Source of the DNA: Odontocerum albicorne
Lineage: Eukaryota; Arthropoda; Insecta; Trichoptera; Odontoceridae
DNA length: 64,000 nucleotides
Assembly (NCBI GenBank): GCA_949825065.1
Contig: OX463859.1
Span: 12,414,452 to 12,478,451 of the forward strand
Reading direction: 5' to 3'
A program made the translations under genes and the position numbers. Positions 22,541-33,905 of the stretch are shown here, piece after piece (positions within the stretch are counted from its first letter, which is position 1; each line of letters opens with the position of its first letter). The notes under the pieces are model-generated. The model saw only the letters and a list, made by a program, of their open reading frames with translations, was not told the DNA's origin and did not search any database.

Positions 22541-22856
22541 ATCAAACACTGTTTATTCCACTTTTTTGTGACGGTATAACCCTACCGGTTTCAAGGCTTT
22601 CACCTCATCTTCAGGGGAGCGCAAACAAGACTACATGCTGTTCGAACTGGTACCGATATACACGCTTCAACGGTTGGAAGCTGGGGGGTGAGGGAGGCAC
22701 GGGACAATTTCAGCCAAGAGCGGAGAGATATTTTGGGAAATAACTGTTCAACAGATGTTCCGATCGGTTGCGCTCCCCTGAAGATGAGGTGAAAGCCTTG
22801 AAACCGGTAGGGTTATACCGTCACAAAAAAGTGGAATAAACAGTGTTTGTTAAAAA
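22541..22856. mobile_element. Penelope-like terminal repeats in inverted pair
   Basis: The left arm (22541-22640) and right arm (22765-22856) are inverted copies containing CACTGTTTATTCCAC, GGTATAACCCTACCGG and CCTCATCTTCAGGGGAGCGC. The same arms flank a GIY-YIG coding fragment at 52499-53180, which ties them to Penelope-like retroelements. The small centre here has no coding sequence. Each arm contains a hammerhead-like core (22778-22809 on plus, 22583-22614 on minus). Confidence 0.65.
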
Positions 22857-22869
22857 TAAATTACAATAT

Positions 22870-23065
22870 ATTTACTACTATGCGAGTCATTTACCTTCTC
22901 CCGAGATGTAGGACCTTCAGTTCGTCGGCATTACTATTTTTTCCCTCAGACGTGTCGCCACCGGAAACATTCCTTTGGATAGTTTCTTCTTCGTTAGTTC
23001 GTTCTTCTAATGTAGATCGTGGTTTATATGGACGTATTTTGTTCCATATAACAGCGTAGAACTGA
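22870..23065 (+). repeat. Dispersed repeat family 3 copy
   Basis: Matches 16300-16500: GCGAGTCATTTACCTTC, TAGGACCTTCAGTTCGTCG, ACGTATTTTGTTCCATATAA, ending at CAGCGTAGAACTGAACT. Confidence 0.55.
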
Positions 23066-23216
23066 ACTAAACTAAATAACTCTGCAATCAGCCTAATTTT
23101 ATAGCTCGACAGACTATGGGAAAATATTCAATAATCTCAGAAAAAGTATTTCCCAAAAGAACATGAATAGACGACAGTGCATTAAAGTGTAAATAAAGAT
23201 TACTTAGACAATCTGA

Positions 23217-23335
23217 GAAATTGCAAAGTGTAACTTCCTGCAGCTGCAGGTCCACAATCTTGCATTGAAGCCAATTATGCAAAGTGTAACTTCCTGCAGC
23301 TGCAGGTCCACAACCTTGCATTAAAGCCAATTACT
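23217..23335 (+). repeat. Tandem duplication, 57-bp unit
   Basis: Two near-identical units of GCAAAGTGTAACTTCCTGCA plus GCTGCAGGTCCACAA. They differ at a few bases. Confidence 0.85.
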
Positions 23336-23684
23336 GAGATTAGCACTAACCGTGAACTAAACCACAAACGTAATTTACAATCTTAATTCTGAATGCACAT
23401 TTATTGCAGCGTACCTTGCGATAAAAATGTATTTTTCAATTTTCGATGTTTTTCATTAACAAAGTACTAAGAATGTATTTATTGACTGAGTAGAGATGAT
23501 TTTATTTATTCAGTAAATACATTGACTATGTAGAACTCCCAATGAATAGATCTTCCAAACAATTCTCAACATTTTCATAATTGCGTACCATCAAAACAAA
23601 AAAAAATTAAAAATCAGTATCACCAATAAAAATATGTCCTGTTTATGATACAAATAGGAAGTCAAGGTAGAACACTCAATATAG
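23336..23684. other. Intergenic, no gene seen
   Basis: AT-rich spacer with no supported feature. Confidence 0.4.
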
Positions 23685-24030
23685 CTTTCGTAGCTGGGCC
23701 TCATAGTCAAGGATCCCTTCGCCATTCCAGCGACCGCTCAGTTGAAAAACGAAGCTGTACCCTGGAGTATTTTGTTTCTTTTTAAGTGAGTGAGTGGTTG
23801 CACACCAGAAAACTCACCGGCTACAACGCTGTACTTGATTCGATGGCACACCGATGTGAGACGATCAGAGCACACTGGCATGTTTTTTCTCTGTTTTTTT
23901 TTAAGAATAGATATGACCGAAGTCATAGGTATGCTTATACCCACGCAAAAAATGTCTGTATTATTCGAGAAGTGTAGCAGAGCGCGAGGTTCGAACCGGC
24001 GACCTTCCGTGCTGAAATTCAGTGCGTTAC
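23685..24030 (-). repeat. SINE family 2 copy
   Basis: The minus strand reads the tRNA-like head (GGTCGCCGGTTCGAACCTCG), the GTATAAGCATACC and ATGACTTCGGTCATATC segments, then ATCGAATCAAGTACAGCG and the GAATGGCGAAGGGATCC end. This is one of the more complete copies. Confidence 0.75.
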
Positions 24031-24300
24031 ACACTTAATTTAGTTATCGTCCAAACAAGTCTTTCTTGCACGGTCAGAGACCTGCATGCGGTATAAGTGC
24101 CAAAGACAGCACAGTCTAACAATTTGTATAACTGTTGTTTCGCTAGCTTCGCAATACACAATGTAGAGTTCTTTTTTATACATCTGTCAACACGCGCCAT
24201 TGTCATAAATTGGACTATATATTCTGTAGAGAATCTTTCTCTCCAAGGCATTGATAACTCTTTCGTCCGTCTTGTAAGTGTCTAGATCTCCAATGTTTAA

Positions 24301-24395
24301 GTTAGCACAGGTCTTAGGGCTGTTCTATAAAGTTAGCACAGGTCTTAGGGTTGTTCTATAAAGTTAGCACAGGTCTTAGGGTTGTTCTATAAAGT
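24301..24395 (+). repeat. 31-bp tandem repeat, three units
   Basis: Unit GTTAGCACAGGTCTTAGGG followed by YTGTTCTATAAA. Units differ by one base. Confidence 0.9.
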
Positions 24396-24529
24396 TAGAT
24401 TTTTATGTTACTGAAGAATATGTGAGACTTGAGTGATGCATGTATGTTATAATAGGAACACTGTAATCGATCTCCCGTCTTGTGAAGGATATCGTACTAT
24501 AATAAAATAATTTTAATATCAATTTTGAT

Positions 24530-24965
24530 GCATGGGAGTGAAACGTGGACGCGGAAAATGACTGAAAGGGGCGAATAAATGCTATAGAAATATGCGTACA
24601 GTGAGAAGAATACGTGGAGTGATAATGTATGACATTATACTGTTTGAAGTGATTACAGATGAATGTGAACTTAAGAGTAAGATGAAGAAAGGCAATCCGA
24701 GATGGTTAGGGCATGTAGAACGAAATATTAAAGAAATATTAACACAACAAAAGGCGTTGTAGAAGACGACCAAGAAAAGTAGTTTTGGATCAAGTGTATA
24801 ATATTCTGAAAGAAGTAAATGTAAAAGTAAGATAAATCGTATTAGCTGTACGATGTGTATGGGTGTAGAAGAGGCGAAGGATGTGTGACGGAATAGGAAA
24901 GTCAGGCGTTCTCTCCCCTCTGCTTACCCAGACAGGAGAGCGACGTGATGGTATGTATGTGATAT
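24530..24965 (+). repeat. LINE 3' tail, main family
   Basis: The GGGAGTGAAACGTGGACGCG start, AGAAGAATACGTGGAGTGAT, GAGATGGTTAGGGCATGTAG and terminal TCTGCTTACCCAGACAGGAG to GCGACGTGATGGTATG are all in order. It runs to the element's 3' end. Stops and indels are present. Confidence 0.8.
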
Positions 24966-25470
24966 CTTTGATTATCATATAATTAAGAGATTTACGAGTA
25001 CGTTACGCAATTGCCTTAATTGCGATAGAAGAAGACGTATAGAAGCGAAGGAATCATGAAGGACATGAAATGCAAATTATTCCTCAGTTTTGCAATATCA
25101 TTCCACGTCAGATGACCTGCAAGAAAGTTATCAGAGGTAGACTGGGCATGGTGTGCCGATGCGCAAGTAGGCCGAAATATTAAGTGTACAGGTTCAAATT
25201 AAAATATCACAAATAAAATAAAAGACACTTCGTTCGATCAGCTCTCAACGGGAAAGGAAAGATCACGCTGCTGGAAATGAAGAACTGGAGCTCTAACCTT
25301 GACTACGATATTCACAATAACATTGCAAGTAGCTACGTTTGCAAGGAAACTGTACTGGAAGCATGTAAAAACTACACGGCATGTTGATTTTATGTTCTGC
25401 AGAAGTTTAATTTGCATTAGTTGGCCAATAAGTATATTGTATAGGTTATAAATATTTGTATTTTGTTAAC
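24966..25470. other. Intergenic, possible LINE upstream sequence
   Basis: 25240-25385 has a higher-complexity stretch (GGGAAAGGAAAGATCACGCTG) that might belong to the LINE remnant that resumes at 25704, but no motif proves it. Confidence 0.35.
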
Positions 25471-25697
25471 CTATAGTTCGGAAATTCTAGGATGAGTCTT
25501 GTGACAGCTCACAAATTTGCCCCAATACAACCTTATAACGATGTTCAGTAATTTTAATTATTTAATCAACTTTAATATAAGCCTCAATTCTAATAAATAG
25601 CAAGTTATTTAGGTAAATACGAGTACATTACATAAGGTTGTATTGGGGCAAATTTGTGAGCTGTCACAGGACTCATCCTAGAATTTCCGAACTATAG
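25471..25697. mobile_element. Palindromic MITE, copy B
   Basis: Begins CTATAGTTCGGAAATTCTAG and ends with its inverse (...CGAACTATAG). Arms of about 67 bp are nearly perfect around an AT-rich centre. Matches copy A at 18189-18403. It sits within a LINE remnant region. Confidence 0.85.
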
Positions 25698-25703
25698 GTG
25701 CTC

Positions 25704-26215
25704 TTATTCAAGGAATGGAGAATGTAAAGCAGAGACCCGAAGATGAATTTGAATAGCAAATGCGACTATGACAAGTTTGACAAAGATGTCGACTAACTTG
25801 TCTATATTGGGAAGAGCAAAAATCCGTCTGGTTAAGTCTCGAAGTGGAAACATGGACGACGAGAAGGAAACAAACAAATACGATATAGATGACTTCGAGA
25901 TGTGGTGTTAGAGGCAAATGTTCCGTGTCCCATGGACCGCAAGGCACACCAACGTATCCATCATCTAATAATCGGAGATTAACGAAAGACTTTCGACAAC
26001 ATGAAGAAAAAGAATCATAATATACTTAGGATATGTTGTCAGAAAGAATTATAGCAATTAAGAGAAGGCAAGCAAGAGGAAGGTGTCCTATGAGATGAAC
26101 GGATCAAATTAAGGAGTTAACAGAGATTCTATTTAAGCGCTGCATTCAATATGGTCCAGGAGACAAGTTGTGCGTTGAGTTTAAGACAGCAAAGGATCAC
26201 AATGCTTAGCATTTA
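25704..26215 (+). pseudogene. LINE ORF2 C-terminal remnant (RTE/BovB-like)
   Basis: In mixed frames it reads GNMDDEKETNKYDIDDFEMWC, QMFRVPWTARHTNVS, RQARGRCPMR and TDQIKELTE, the ExWxxRRxLRISW..R.TN..I and G.R.RGRP..RWTDQI pattern of LINE C-termini. Stops interrupt it. A different LINE family from the main tail repeats. Confidence 0.65.
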
Positions 26216-26914
26216 GCACATGATAAAGAAGAATAATTTGTTAACCCTTTCGTCATCACAGGTAACCTCTCTCTCTTTGAATAATGGCCGTGAACTCCTA
26301 TATATGAAGGAGTATACGCCAGTGTCGAGTGATGATACACAGGTAACCTGTAAGAGGTCGTTTTTAAGGTTAAGGTATATCGTGAACCGTTCACGAAATA
26401 CCTCAACTCAATCACATCTTGAATCATTCATGATGACGTCTTGCGAAAAAGATCTCTTAAATAAGAATAGTAATGATGATGTAACAAATATTAAAGCATA
26501 AAAAAGCAATTTATTCAATGTGTCTCTCTAATGAAAATAGGAAGAGGTTGCGCGAAGTATTTTACATCAAAAACGGTTCGATCTCGACTAATTTCCCGGG
26601 GCTTTTTAATTGCCAGTCCGCCGCTGGAAGTCATCGTCTGTAAAGTAATTGCATTGTTGGTAGAAGAGACATCTAATAGTCGTGGCTGTTAATTGGAGGA
26701 AGTGGCTGCGGAAATAGACCTCTAAATGTTTTACATTCAAATACTTCTCCGCATTATATGGATAAATATGGAACAAAAATAATTAAGACTTATGTTATTT
26801 AACCATATAACGGGTGGACGTAATTTAATCATGTTACGAAATTTAACCATGTAACGTAATTTAACCATATAACGTAATTTAACCATATAATGTAATTAAA
26901 CCGTGTAAAGTAAT
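26216..26914. other. Intergenic with a 22-bp tandem repeat
   Basis: 26815-26912 holds about five units of ACGTAATTTAACCATATA-type sequence. The rest has no recognised feature. The TTAACCCTTTCGTC at 26238 resembles a piggyBac-like end but no partner end is seen. Confidence 0.5.
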
Positions 26915-27075
26915 TTATTTAGTAAGACACCTGTCTTCTAAACCGAGATATATGGGTTCTATTCCAGTTTTTTTTTTTTTTTAGAAAACTGATTCTAGTC
27001 TGGTTTTTCTGGTTAATTGGAAGATATTTATACTGTTCAATAAGCCAGTCAAGTTGTATTATTTACAACAAAAGT
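26915..27075 (+). repeat. SINE family 1 copy, diverged
   Basis: Head with TTTAGTAAGACACCTGTCTTC, poly-T, then CTAGTCTGGTTTTTCTGGTT and AATTGGAAGATATTTATAC. Diverged B-box region. Confidence 0.65.
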
Positions 27076-27094
27076 ATAATCACGCCGTGTCCCT

Positions 27095-27595
27095 TGCGGT
27101 ATAGGCAGAGAGAACAGATCTCCTAACTTTTCTATCCAAGCACACAGCTTTCATCTTCTTCACAGTCATACATTTCGTCATGCACAATTTTCTATTATCT
27201 CATTTTACCTTCTTTCAAAATGTGATCCATTTGGTTCAGCCACGTTTTCCTCATTTCACCTCTTTTACGCACACCTTGCACTTCTTACTTGTATACTCGT
27301 TTAGTCATTCTTATATAATTCATTCTCTCCTCATGTCCAAAGAACCTTAAAGGTCCTTTTTTCATCTTATTCAAAACATTCAATAATATAATACGACACA
27401 GTTTGATAAATATCGTAATTTAACCGTATGAAATAATTTGACCATAAAATCCATTCAACGGGCTTGATATTTATTTATATAGTATATACAGGATTTATGA
27501 ATACTTTTTTGATATTTCATATAAACCTAAAAAAAATATTTTTTAGGTTTAATTATCTTCATAATCACCAGCACATATAATTTATATCCATAGAG
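27095..27595 (-). repeat. LINE tail plus dispersed repeat, inverted match to 7674-8045
   Basis: The minus strand carries the main LINE 3' tail (CCGCAAGGGACACGGCGTG; GGTGTGCGTAAAAGAGGTGA; AAAAAAGGACCTTTAAGGTT) then the same AT-rich flank and hAT element as at 7253-8045. The two blocks form an inverted pair about 19 kb apart. Confidence 0.75.
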
Positions 27596-28212
27596 CAGGC
27601 CAGCACAACTCAAAATGGGATGAGGCCCATATTACTTTAAAGAAAACTGCTGCGGGCCGCAAGAAAACAGAATAGGAAAAAATAGAGAGTATTTTGTTTA
27701 TTACACTATTATTTTATTATAATATTATTAATTGTAATTATAACTACAGAATTAATTTTTTTTTCTAATAAATAAAATAATTATTGTAAAAATATAATAC
27801 TAGAAATAAATTAAAGGGGTTGTTTTTAGAGTGTATAAATTAATTTAATGACAAATATTACATCATTTTTCAGCAACAATTGAGTCACATTCGGAAGACA
27901 TATTTGAATTAGCCATCTTCCAAATTATCGTCATTCAAACACGAGCGTTGCTTACTTTTATTAATGTTCATAATTGAGAATGTCTGTTCACACACATAAG
28001 TGGTCCTAAATATTTTACAAATTAAATAAATATTTACATTTAATTTTTTGTATATTATATTTATAATATTATAAACCTAAAAAGAACAGAATATTATTTT
28101 TATATTCAATATATAATATTATATTATACGTCTTCACAAAAGGCTTCGCGGGCCGCAGAATGAGTGCTGGTAGGCCGCATGCGGCCCGCGGGCCGTATAT
28201 TGTGCAGACCTG
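27596..28212 (-). mobile_element. hAT MITE with near-perfect target duplication
   Basis: The ends CAGGCCAGCACAA (27596) and TTGTGCAGACCTG (28212) are inverted repeats with two mismatches. Flanks CCATAGAG and CCTTAGAG match at seven of eight bases. Subterminal GCGGCCCGCGGGCCG is hAT-like. No transposase. The related copy is 7253-7673. Confidence 0.8.
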
Positions 28213-28470
28213 CCTTAGAGTGACACTAGTCAATAAAATAAGCCACAAACATTTCGTTTGTTCATTTGAAGTAGGATGACTTCAGACATTTCCAAAATGT
28301 AACCCAATGAGGACCATCAATTGGTCATTAGAATGGCAATAATGTATTTGGAAAATTTCTCATTTGTTAGTGATAGTTTCAAAGTAATACGAGTATAAGG
28401 GACTCTGAGGATATTTGAATGTTTAAAAGTCATTATACAAATAAATTTTGGATAATTAAATGTATATATC
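28213..28470. other. Intergenic, no gene seen
   Basis: No supported feature. Confidence 0.35.
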
Positions 28471-28474
28471 TATT

Positions 28475-28900
28475 AGTATTAGTTAATTAGGCATTCCATC
28501 ATATAAAGAGGGTGATTTGTGCCAATAACAATTTGAAGGAAAGGAGGCAATGTGAGAATATGTAAGAAACTACTGTTGTACTTAATATTTAAGGAGTTTT
28601 GTAGAATGCATTCAGATATGTCAGTATAAATTAATGAAAAATTACGTACGAATAGGCGGGGCATGTTGAACGGACGGGATAATTTTATTTTTCAATTGAG
28701 TCAAGATTGTACGCGATGTGCAAAGGAAACTCAAAGAAATCATGGTGAGGGTTTCCTCACCTATCCCACTTGTGCAAGTAGGACTTTCTTTTATATGGAT
28801 CTTATAAAAGTGGCTTCCTAGTGAACTATTTTTATCCTGCATAAGAGAGACATAATTCGTTGGGACGGGCTTTTTTTGTGGAACCAAGGTTTAGTGGGTA
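28475..28900 (-). pseudogene. LINE ORF2 C-terminal remnant
   Basis: The minus frame reads GSHFYKIHIKESPTCTSGIGEE, which matches the HYxYKIxxxxSPxC..C...EET pattern near the end of R1/Jockey-type ORF2, followed by LKNKIIPSVQHAPP. The downstream His/Cys ligands have been lost by frameshift. It appears as one 81-residue frame (28887-28642) and a decayed continuation. Confidence 0.6.
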
Positions 28901-29505
28901 TTTTAACCTGAATATTTCAGTAGGATGCGCCCTTATTGATATTATACAGTTTCCATGCCTTTGACCAACTGGTTAATAAACGATTTTAGCCTGCGATATG
29001 ATGTCTTGTGTATATCTAGATGTATTGAAATATATGTACATACCATCACGCCGTTTTCATACTACAATCGGCATAATGGATAAAGCGCCAGTTTTTCTAT
29101 TTCAACACACATACCTCGTCGTTTACCTCTTACACCAAAGCTTTTTCAAATATTTTTGTTTGGTAGGAAGAAATTATCACATGATAGTAAACCTGCCAGA
29201 TTGTACTGTTAACAATTTAATTTGTACTACAATACACGCCGTTAAAACATACCTAAGATACTCGCACAAACATATATAAGTACATATATTTCAACCCATG
29301 TTTCTTTTGCAGTAGTCAGAGAGGATAGATTTCCGCGTTTTTCTATCCATGTACACAACTCTGACATTATCCATATCTATATATCTCGTCATACATGCTA
29401 TCCTGATTATCACACTTCTTGCCTTTCCCTCAGTTGAAATTTCTCCAACTTGGTCCTTCCACTCATTTGTCGTCTACCCCGCTATTTAACTCATTCAACA
29501 TATAA
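28901..29505. other. Intergenic with diverged LINE-tail fragments
   Basis: 29038-29090 (ATACCATCACGCCG) and 29290-29480 (AGAGAGGATAGATTTCC, CATATCTCGTCATACATG) look like old minus-strand LINE tails. No gene supported. Confidence 0.45.
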
Positions 29506-29507
29506 CG

Positions 29508-29705
29508 ATCTCCGTAGCCTCGTTGATAAGATGTCCGTCTTCATAGCTGGGAGGTGCGGGTTCGACTTCCGTCGGTACCAATTTTATTTAAATAAATGTT
29601 CTACTTTAGACATCTATAACATATTTCTGATTGGTTGGAAAAGATAACTACGTGGTAATAAACCCGCGATGTTGTACTGTTTACAGTTAAAGTATAACAA
29701 AACAA
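29508..29705 (+). repeat. SINE family 1 copy
   Basis: CTCCGTAGCCTCGTTGATAAG head, GTGCGGGTTCGACTTCC B-box-like stretch, then TCTGATTGGTTGGAAAAGAT and the GTTGTACTGTTTACA tail. Complete but diverged in the body. Confidence 0.78.
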
Positions 29706-30484
29706 AATTAGTCTTAAAATATTCCCTACCACTGTCCTCCTGGAAGAACTTCAAGAATATGGGAGGATTGCAAAGTATCAATGTCTCAACTGAGTCAGTC
29801 CTGATAAAGCAAAGTACATATCGATTATCAAGGAAAAAAAGAGTAATAATCAAAACACATTTTTAATAATTATTGAATCAAGACGAAAAGTTAAGAATCC
29901 AATTAAAAAACAAAAAAAATCAAGAATTCATTCTTAATAAATAAAATCAAACCACAGGAAATGTATATAAAAGTAGAAAGACAATAGTGCCGTCAAATCA
30001 TTTTTTTACATCGTTTAGACATTTTGTTTTGCAAAAATCATCAATATATAATTGTAATGCAAATTAAAATATAAATCAAACTTACGTATGCGTTGAGACA
30101 AATTCGCAGAACACTACAGTTATAAAAACAGTTATTTCATCGCAATATCACACAGTAAATCACAGCCCACACTTTTATGTCATATATAATAATGCAACCA
30201 GCACCTATTTAGTGCAAATCATCCACCATAAAAAGAAGTTTAAAAATTATATAAATGTCTATGGTATTTTAAGTTCTAAATTTGAAAATCGTAGAACTGG
30301 GGAGCGATCTGTTGACGGGTTCTGTTCTTGACCTGCCGGCAAACTCTTTAAGATTGGTTTCTGACGCACCACCGAACTCTCTTACATCTACAGTTATTTT
30401 CCTCACAGGGTGTTCTTGATGTTAGTAACTAGCTCGAACATGTAAGCAAATTTATTTTAGAATGATCGATTTAAAGAAGTAATA
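29706..30484. other. Intergenic, AT-rich, no gene seen
   Basis: Only short random ORFs. No motif recognised. Confidence 0.4.
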
Positions 30485-31025
30485 ATTTGGTTGGTTGGAA
30501 GAGCTGGCAATGGGTCCGCCTGATTTTTTTTTGAAATGCAGTGTTAATAAATAACTAAATAAGTAAAGAAATATTTTTGCTGTATGGTAGGGAAACGTGG
30601 ACGCGGAAAAAGACAGAGGAGCCGAATAAATGCGTGCATTGAAAATAATACATGGAGAGACCGTGTACGACAGAATACTGAATGAAGTGATAAGGGATGA
30701 ATATGAAGTTAAGGCTGATGTGTTAAGAAAAATGGAGAAGATTACGTTGAGATGGTATAGGCGTGTGGAACGAATGAATTGAAAAAGACTAACAAAACCG
30801 ATATATAATGTAAATGTAAGTAGAAGACGTGTGAGAGGAAGACCATGGAAAGTATGGTTGGATTAAGTTAATGATATTCTGAAAAAAGAAACGTAGAAAA
30901 CCAGATAAATCAGAGAAGTTGTATGTATGGGTGTGGAGGAGGCTAATTATGTGTGTCGAAATAGGAAAATCTAGCGCTGTTCCCTCTGCCTACCCCGACA
31001 AGGAAATGGCGTGATGTATATACAT
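30485..31025 (+). repeat. SINE 1 tail followed by LINE 3' tail
   Basis: 30488-30560 has TTTGGTTGGTTGGAAGAGCT, a SINE 1 tail. 30583-31025 is the main LINE tail from GGGAAACGTGGACGCGG to CTCTGCCTACCCCGACAAGG and GGCGTGATG. Frameshifts and stops are present. Confidence 0.75.
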
Positions 31026-31076
31026 ATATGTAAATACAACACATAAAACAGGCTATGTTTATATTATATGTAAATA

Positions 31077-31626
31077 AAGGGTCTTTCAAATTGAGCGTTT
31101 TTTTTAATTCTTGTATAAAACACAGATGGCGTCGTGAACTGGCTGGGTCTTGTGACATTTGAGAAGTGTAATGTAAGACATTTAAAAAAATGGAGTCGTA
31201 TACAATGCGTTCAAATTGAGTATTATTTTATGTATCGTAATCTTCGGAAACGGTGATGTTAATTGGCCACCAAGATTATGTGATCTGACACTATTGAACT
31301 ATTTTCTCTGGGGTTACGTGAAAAGCCAGATCTATAAGAATGACTCCCAATCAATTCCTGAGCTGAAGGACGAAATTATTCGCGTTATTGGTGAGTTAGA
31401 ACCGCAATTATGCCAAAATGTCATCGAAAATTTTGACAAAAGAGTGGACATCTGTGGAGCTGCAAGAGGTGGACATTTGGTGGATATTGTTTTTTGTGTT
31501 TAAATGTTATACATTATACTTCAATGACCAATAAAAAGTTTTTTTGAAAGCAAAGCAAATTGTGTGTTTTATTCAAGAATTAAAAAAAATTGAATTAAAA
31601 AAGACCGCTCAGTTTGAAAGACCCTT
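31077..31626 (+). mobile_element. Internally deleted mariner-like element keeping the transposase C-terminus
   Basis: Termini AAGGGTCTTTCAAATTGAGCG (left) and inverted AAGGGTCTTTCAAACTGAGCG differ at one base, and TA flanks both sides (31075-31076, 31627-31628). The interior plus frame (about 31255-31503) encodes NWPPRLCDLTLLNYFLWGYV then ELKDEIIRVIGELEPQLCQN, the usual C-terminus of a DDE transposase in the Tc1/mariner superfamily. In relatives this reads CDLTPLDYFLWG, so the third catalytic Asp is Asn here (LLNYF). The N-terminal two thirds is deleted. Non-autonomous. Confidence 0.8.
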
Positions 31627-32700
31627 TACAACGCACAAGAGTTTTTTGTTTAATTCTTTTTATTCTTATAGTGCCCTTCAGTACATCCGAATTGGTGATT
31701 TGGATATCTATGAATATTAATTCGTTCTAATTACTCAAACCATCTATAGAATGTTCCTTTTCACCATACTTTATATTTCAGACTTGAGTTTACATTCATT
31801 CATAATCACTTCATTCCGTATTACGTCACATAGGATCATCCTTTGTATTATTTTCCCACCGTGTAGTTTTTTTAATCTAATATATTTGTAAAAAAATAAC
31901 GATTCTTCAGAGTTAGTTCTAATGCGAATGAGAACAATGAAATTAAAAACTGTGTACATTTTCGTAATAAAAAGCGTACAAATGTAAACAAAATTGTTTA
32001 AGAATTTTGGAAACACCTAGTTCCACGTAATCATTAGCTAACGTGCATCTCTTTCCCACTCAACAATGCCTCGTTAACAGTTATTCGCCCCTCTCTCTCT
32101 ATATCTGGTTATATCACTAGTAACCAAGTCCTTGACATAGTGAAAGAAAGAAAGCCTCATTTCCTTACCCTTTTTATCACGCAGGAATTATATGGATCAA
32201 AAAGAAACAATCATATTTTTATTACTTTTTATATCGATCAATCAATAATAATTTACCGCAACTTATTGCTGTCTTTTTATTCTTTATTAAAGATATTTGA
32301 GTGAGAATAGGATAGGTGTACATTATATGGAATGATTCAATACATATCTTCAAGATATTTTTCCAGGATTGGTATTAGTATGTAAATGGACTAGACAACT
32401 GCATTGGGACAAGATAATCTGAGGGCGGCATATACGATCACATTTTCTACTAATTTACGCGAATGGTTGCTACAAATGATCTCAAGATTAATTTCTATTA
32501 TCCCTACGTCTCCATATCCATGTTAACGTTAAATACTTGTTTGTATGACTTTATCAACACAACTGGGAATTAATTGTTTATACATTATTTGTTTCCCGGT
32601 TTATTATTTACAAGGTGCTGCAGTTCAGCAAGTACGCAGTCTTGACAGCAAACTCAGTTCTAAGAGTTCAATCACAGTTCTAAGACGATCGGCAGGTTTC
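31627..32700. other. Intergenic, no gene seen
   Basis: AT-rich with no splice-supported exon or repeat recognised. Confidence 0.4.
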
Positions 32701-32704
32701 CAGA

Positions 32705-32930
32705 AGTGCGTTTAATAAGCATTAAGTGAAAATAAGACCTAAACCCTAAGACCTGAACCCGCAACCCAAGAACTGGAAGATATGCTTCTTATCAACTAGG
32801 TCACGAAGATCAGAGATGTCATACAATCTAAAAATAAAACCAGTACGGAAGTGAATCCTCCAGGAATCAAACCTGGGGCGTCCGCTGGCATAACGTGATA
32901 ACCATTAGACCACAGTCGCCGACGATTTCC
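32705..32930 (-). repeat. tRNA-like sequences (degenerate SINE heads)
   Basis: Two tRNA-like segments on the minus strand. One (32775-32815) matches the SINE 1 head. The other (32843-32924) has A-box-like TGGTCTAATGGTTA and a perfect T arm (CCAGG, 7-nt loop, CCTGG), but the acceptor stem does not pair and the anticodon stem is weak. It is more likely a SINE head or tRNA pseudogene than a working tRNA. Confidence 0.5.
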
Positions 32931-33044
32931 ATCAAATATTGCCGTAGTATTTTAAATTCAATGGGTTTTTTTTTAGAAAACCTGGAGGCATTTTTTCCTG
33001 CCTTTAATTAGAATCGAGGAATACCTGCTTCTAGTTTCATACAT

Positions 33045-33790
33045 ATCATCACTTTTTCGGAGTAGGCAGAGATAACAAATCTCAATTTTTTTTCTATCTC
33101 ACAGCTATAGACAACATCATTCGCCTTTTCTCATATTTAATCATCTCGTCATACATAAGCTTCTATTATTCATACATCTCACTTTACCTTATATTAAAAT
33201 CTAGTATATTTAATCCAGTAAGTGGCCAAATAACTAAAATATACTATACATAAGTTTAAAAATTTCCAGTTCCTGCTGTTAGATCATATAGTACATCTGA
33301 TATGTTGAGAAATATGAGCTTACTTGATTGTATATATTAGTATTAATACGTCAATAAAAATATTTTCAAAATAATTACTTATGACAGCATATTTCTTATT
33401 CATACAAGATGAGCTTATACCTTTTGATACATACATACCATCACGCCATTTCCCAGATGGGGTAAGCAGAGAAGACAAACCTCTCGACTTTCCCATCACG
33501 ACACACATCCTTAGCCTTTTCTACATCAATACACCTTCTCACACAATTTCTACGATTACTGTGACTTTTTAAATTTCCTATTTTTCAGAATACAATTCAC
33601 TTGAATCAACCATAATTTCCTTGGTTTTCCTTTCACACATCTTCCACTCACATTTGCACTATATGTTTTTTTAGTCATTCTTCGTTCATTTGTTCCAAAT
33701 GCCCTAACCATCTCAGCATACTCGTCGTCATCTTATTTAATACATCAGCCATACATCCCTAATAACTTCATTCCGTATTGTCATATATTT
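33045..33790 (-). repeat. LINE 3' tails, two minus-strand fragments
   Basis: 33050-33215 and 33430-33790 carry the inverse of the main LINE tail. The second contains CATACCATCACGCCATTTCC, then TTTCCTTGGTTTTCC and CTAACCATCTCAGCATACTC. No terminal repeats. Confidence 0.75.
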
Positions 33791-33905
33791 TTGATAACCT
33801 CTTATTTCATTGTTACTTGTGAATTATGTAAAACTATTAAAAATATTTTTTCTTGTATTGCATTGTTTTTTGCTTTCAATAATCGAGTTTTTTTTGTTTA
33901 TATTA

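Noticed and set aside
26236..26505. piggyBac-like element starting TTAACCCTTTCGTC
   Set aside because: Only one end is seen; no matching inverted end or second TTAA could be assigned.
32843..32924. Possible tRNA gene on the minus strand with perfect T arm
   Set aside because: The acceptor stem does not pair and the anticodon stem is weak, so I list it only as tRNA-like.
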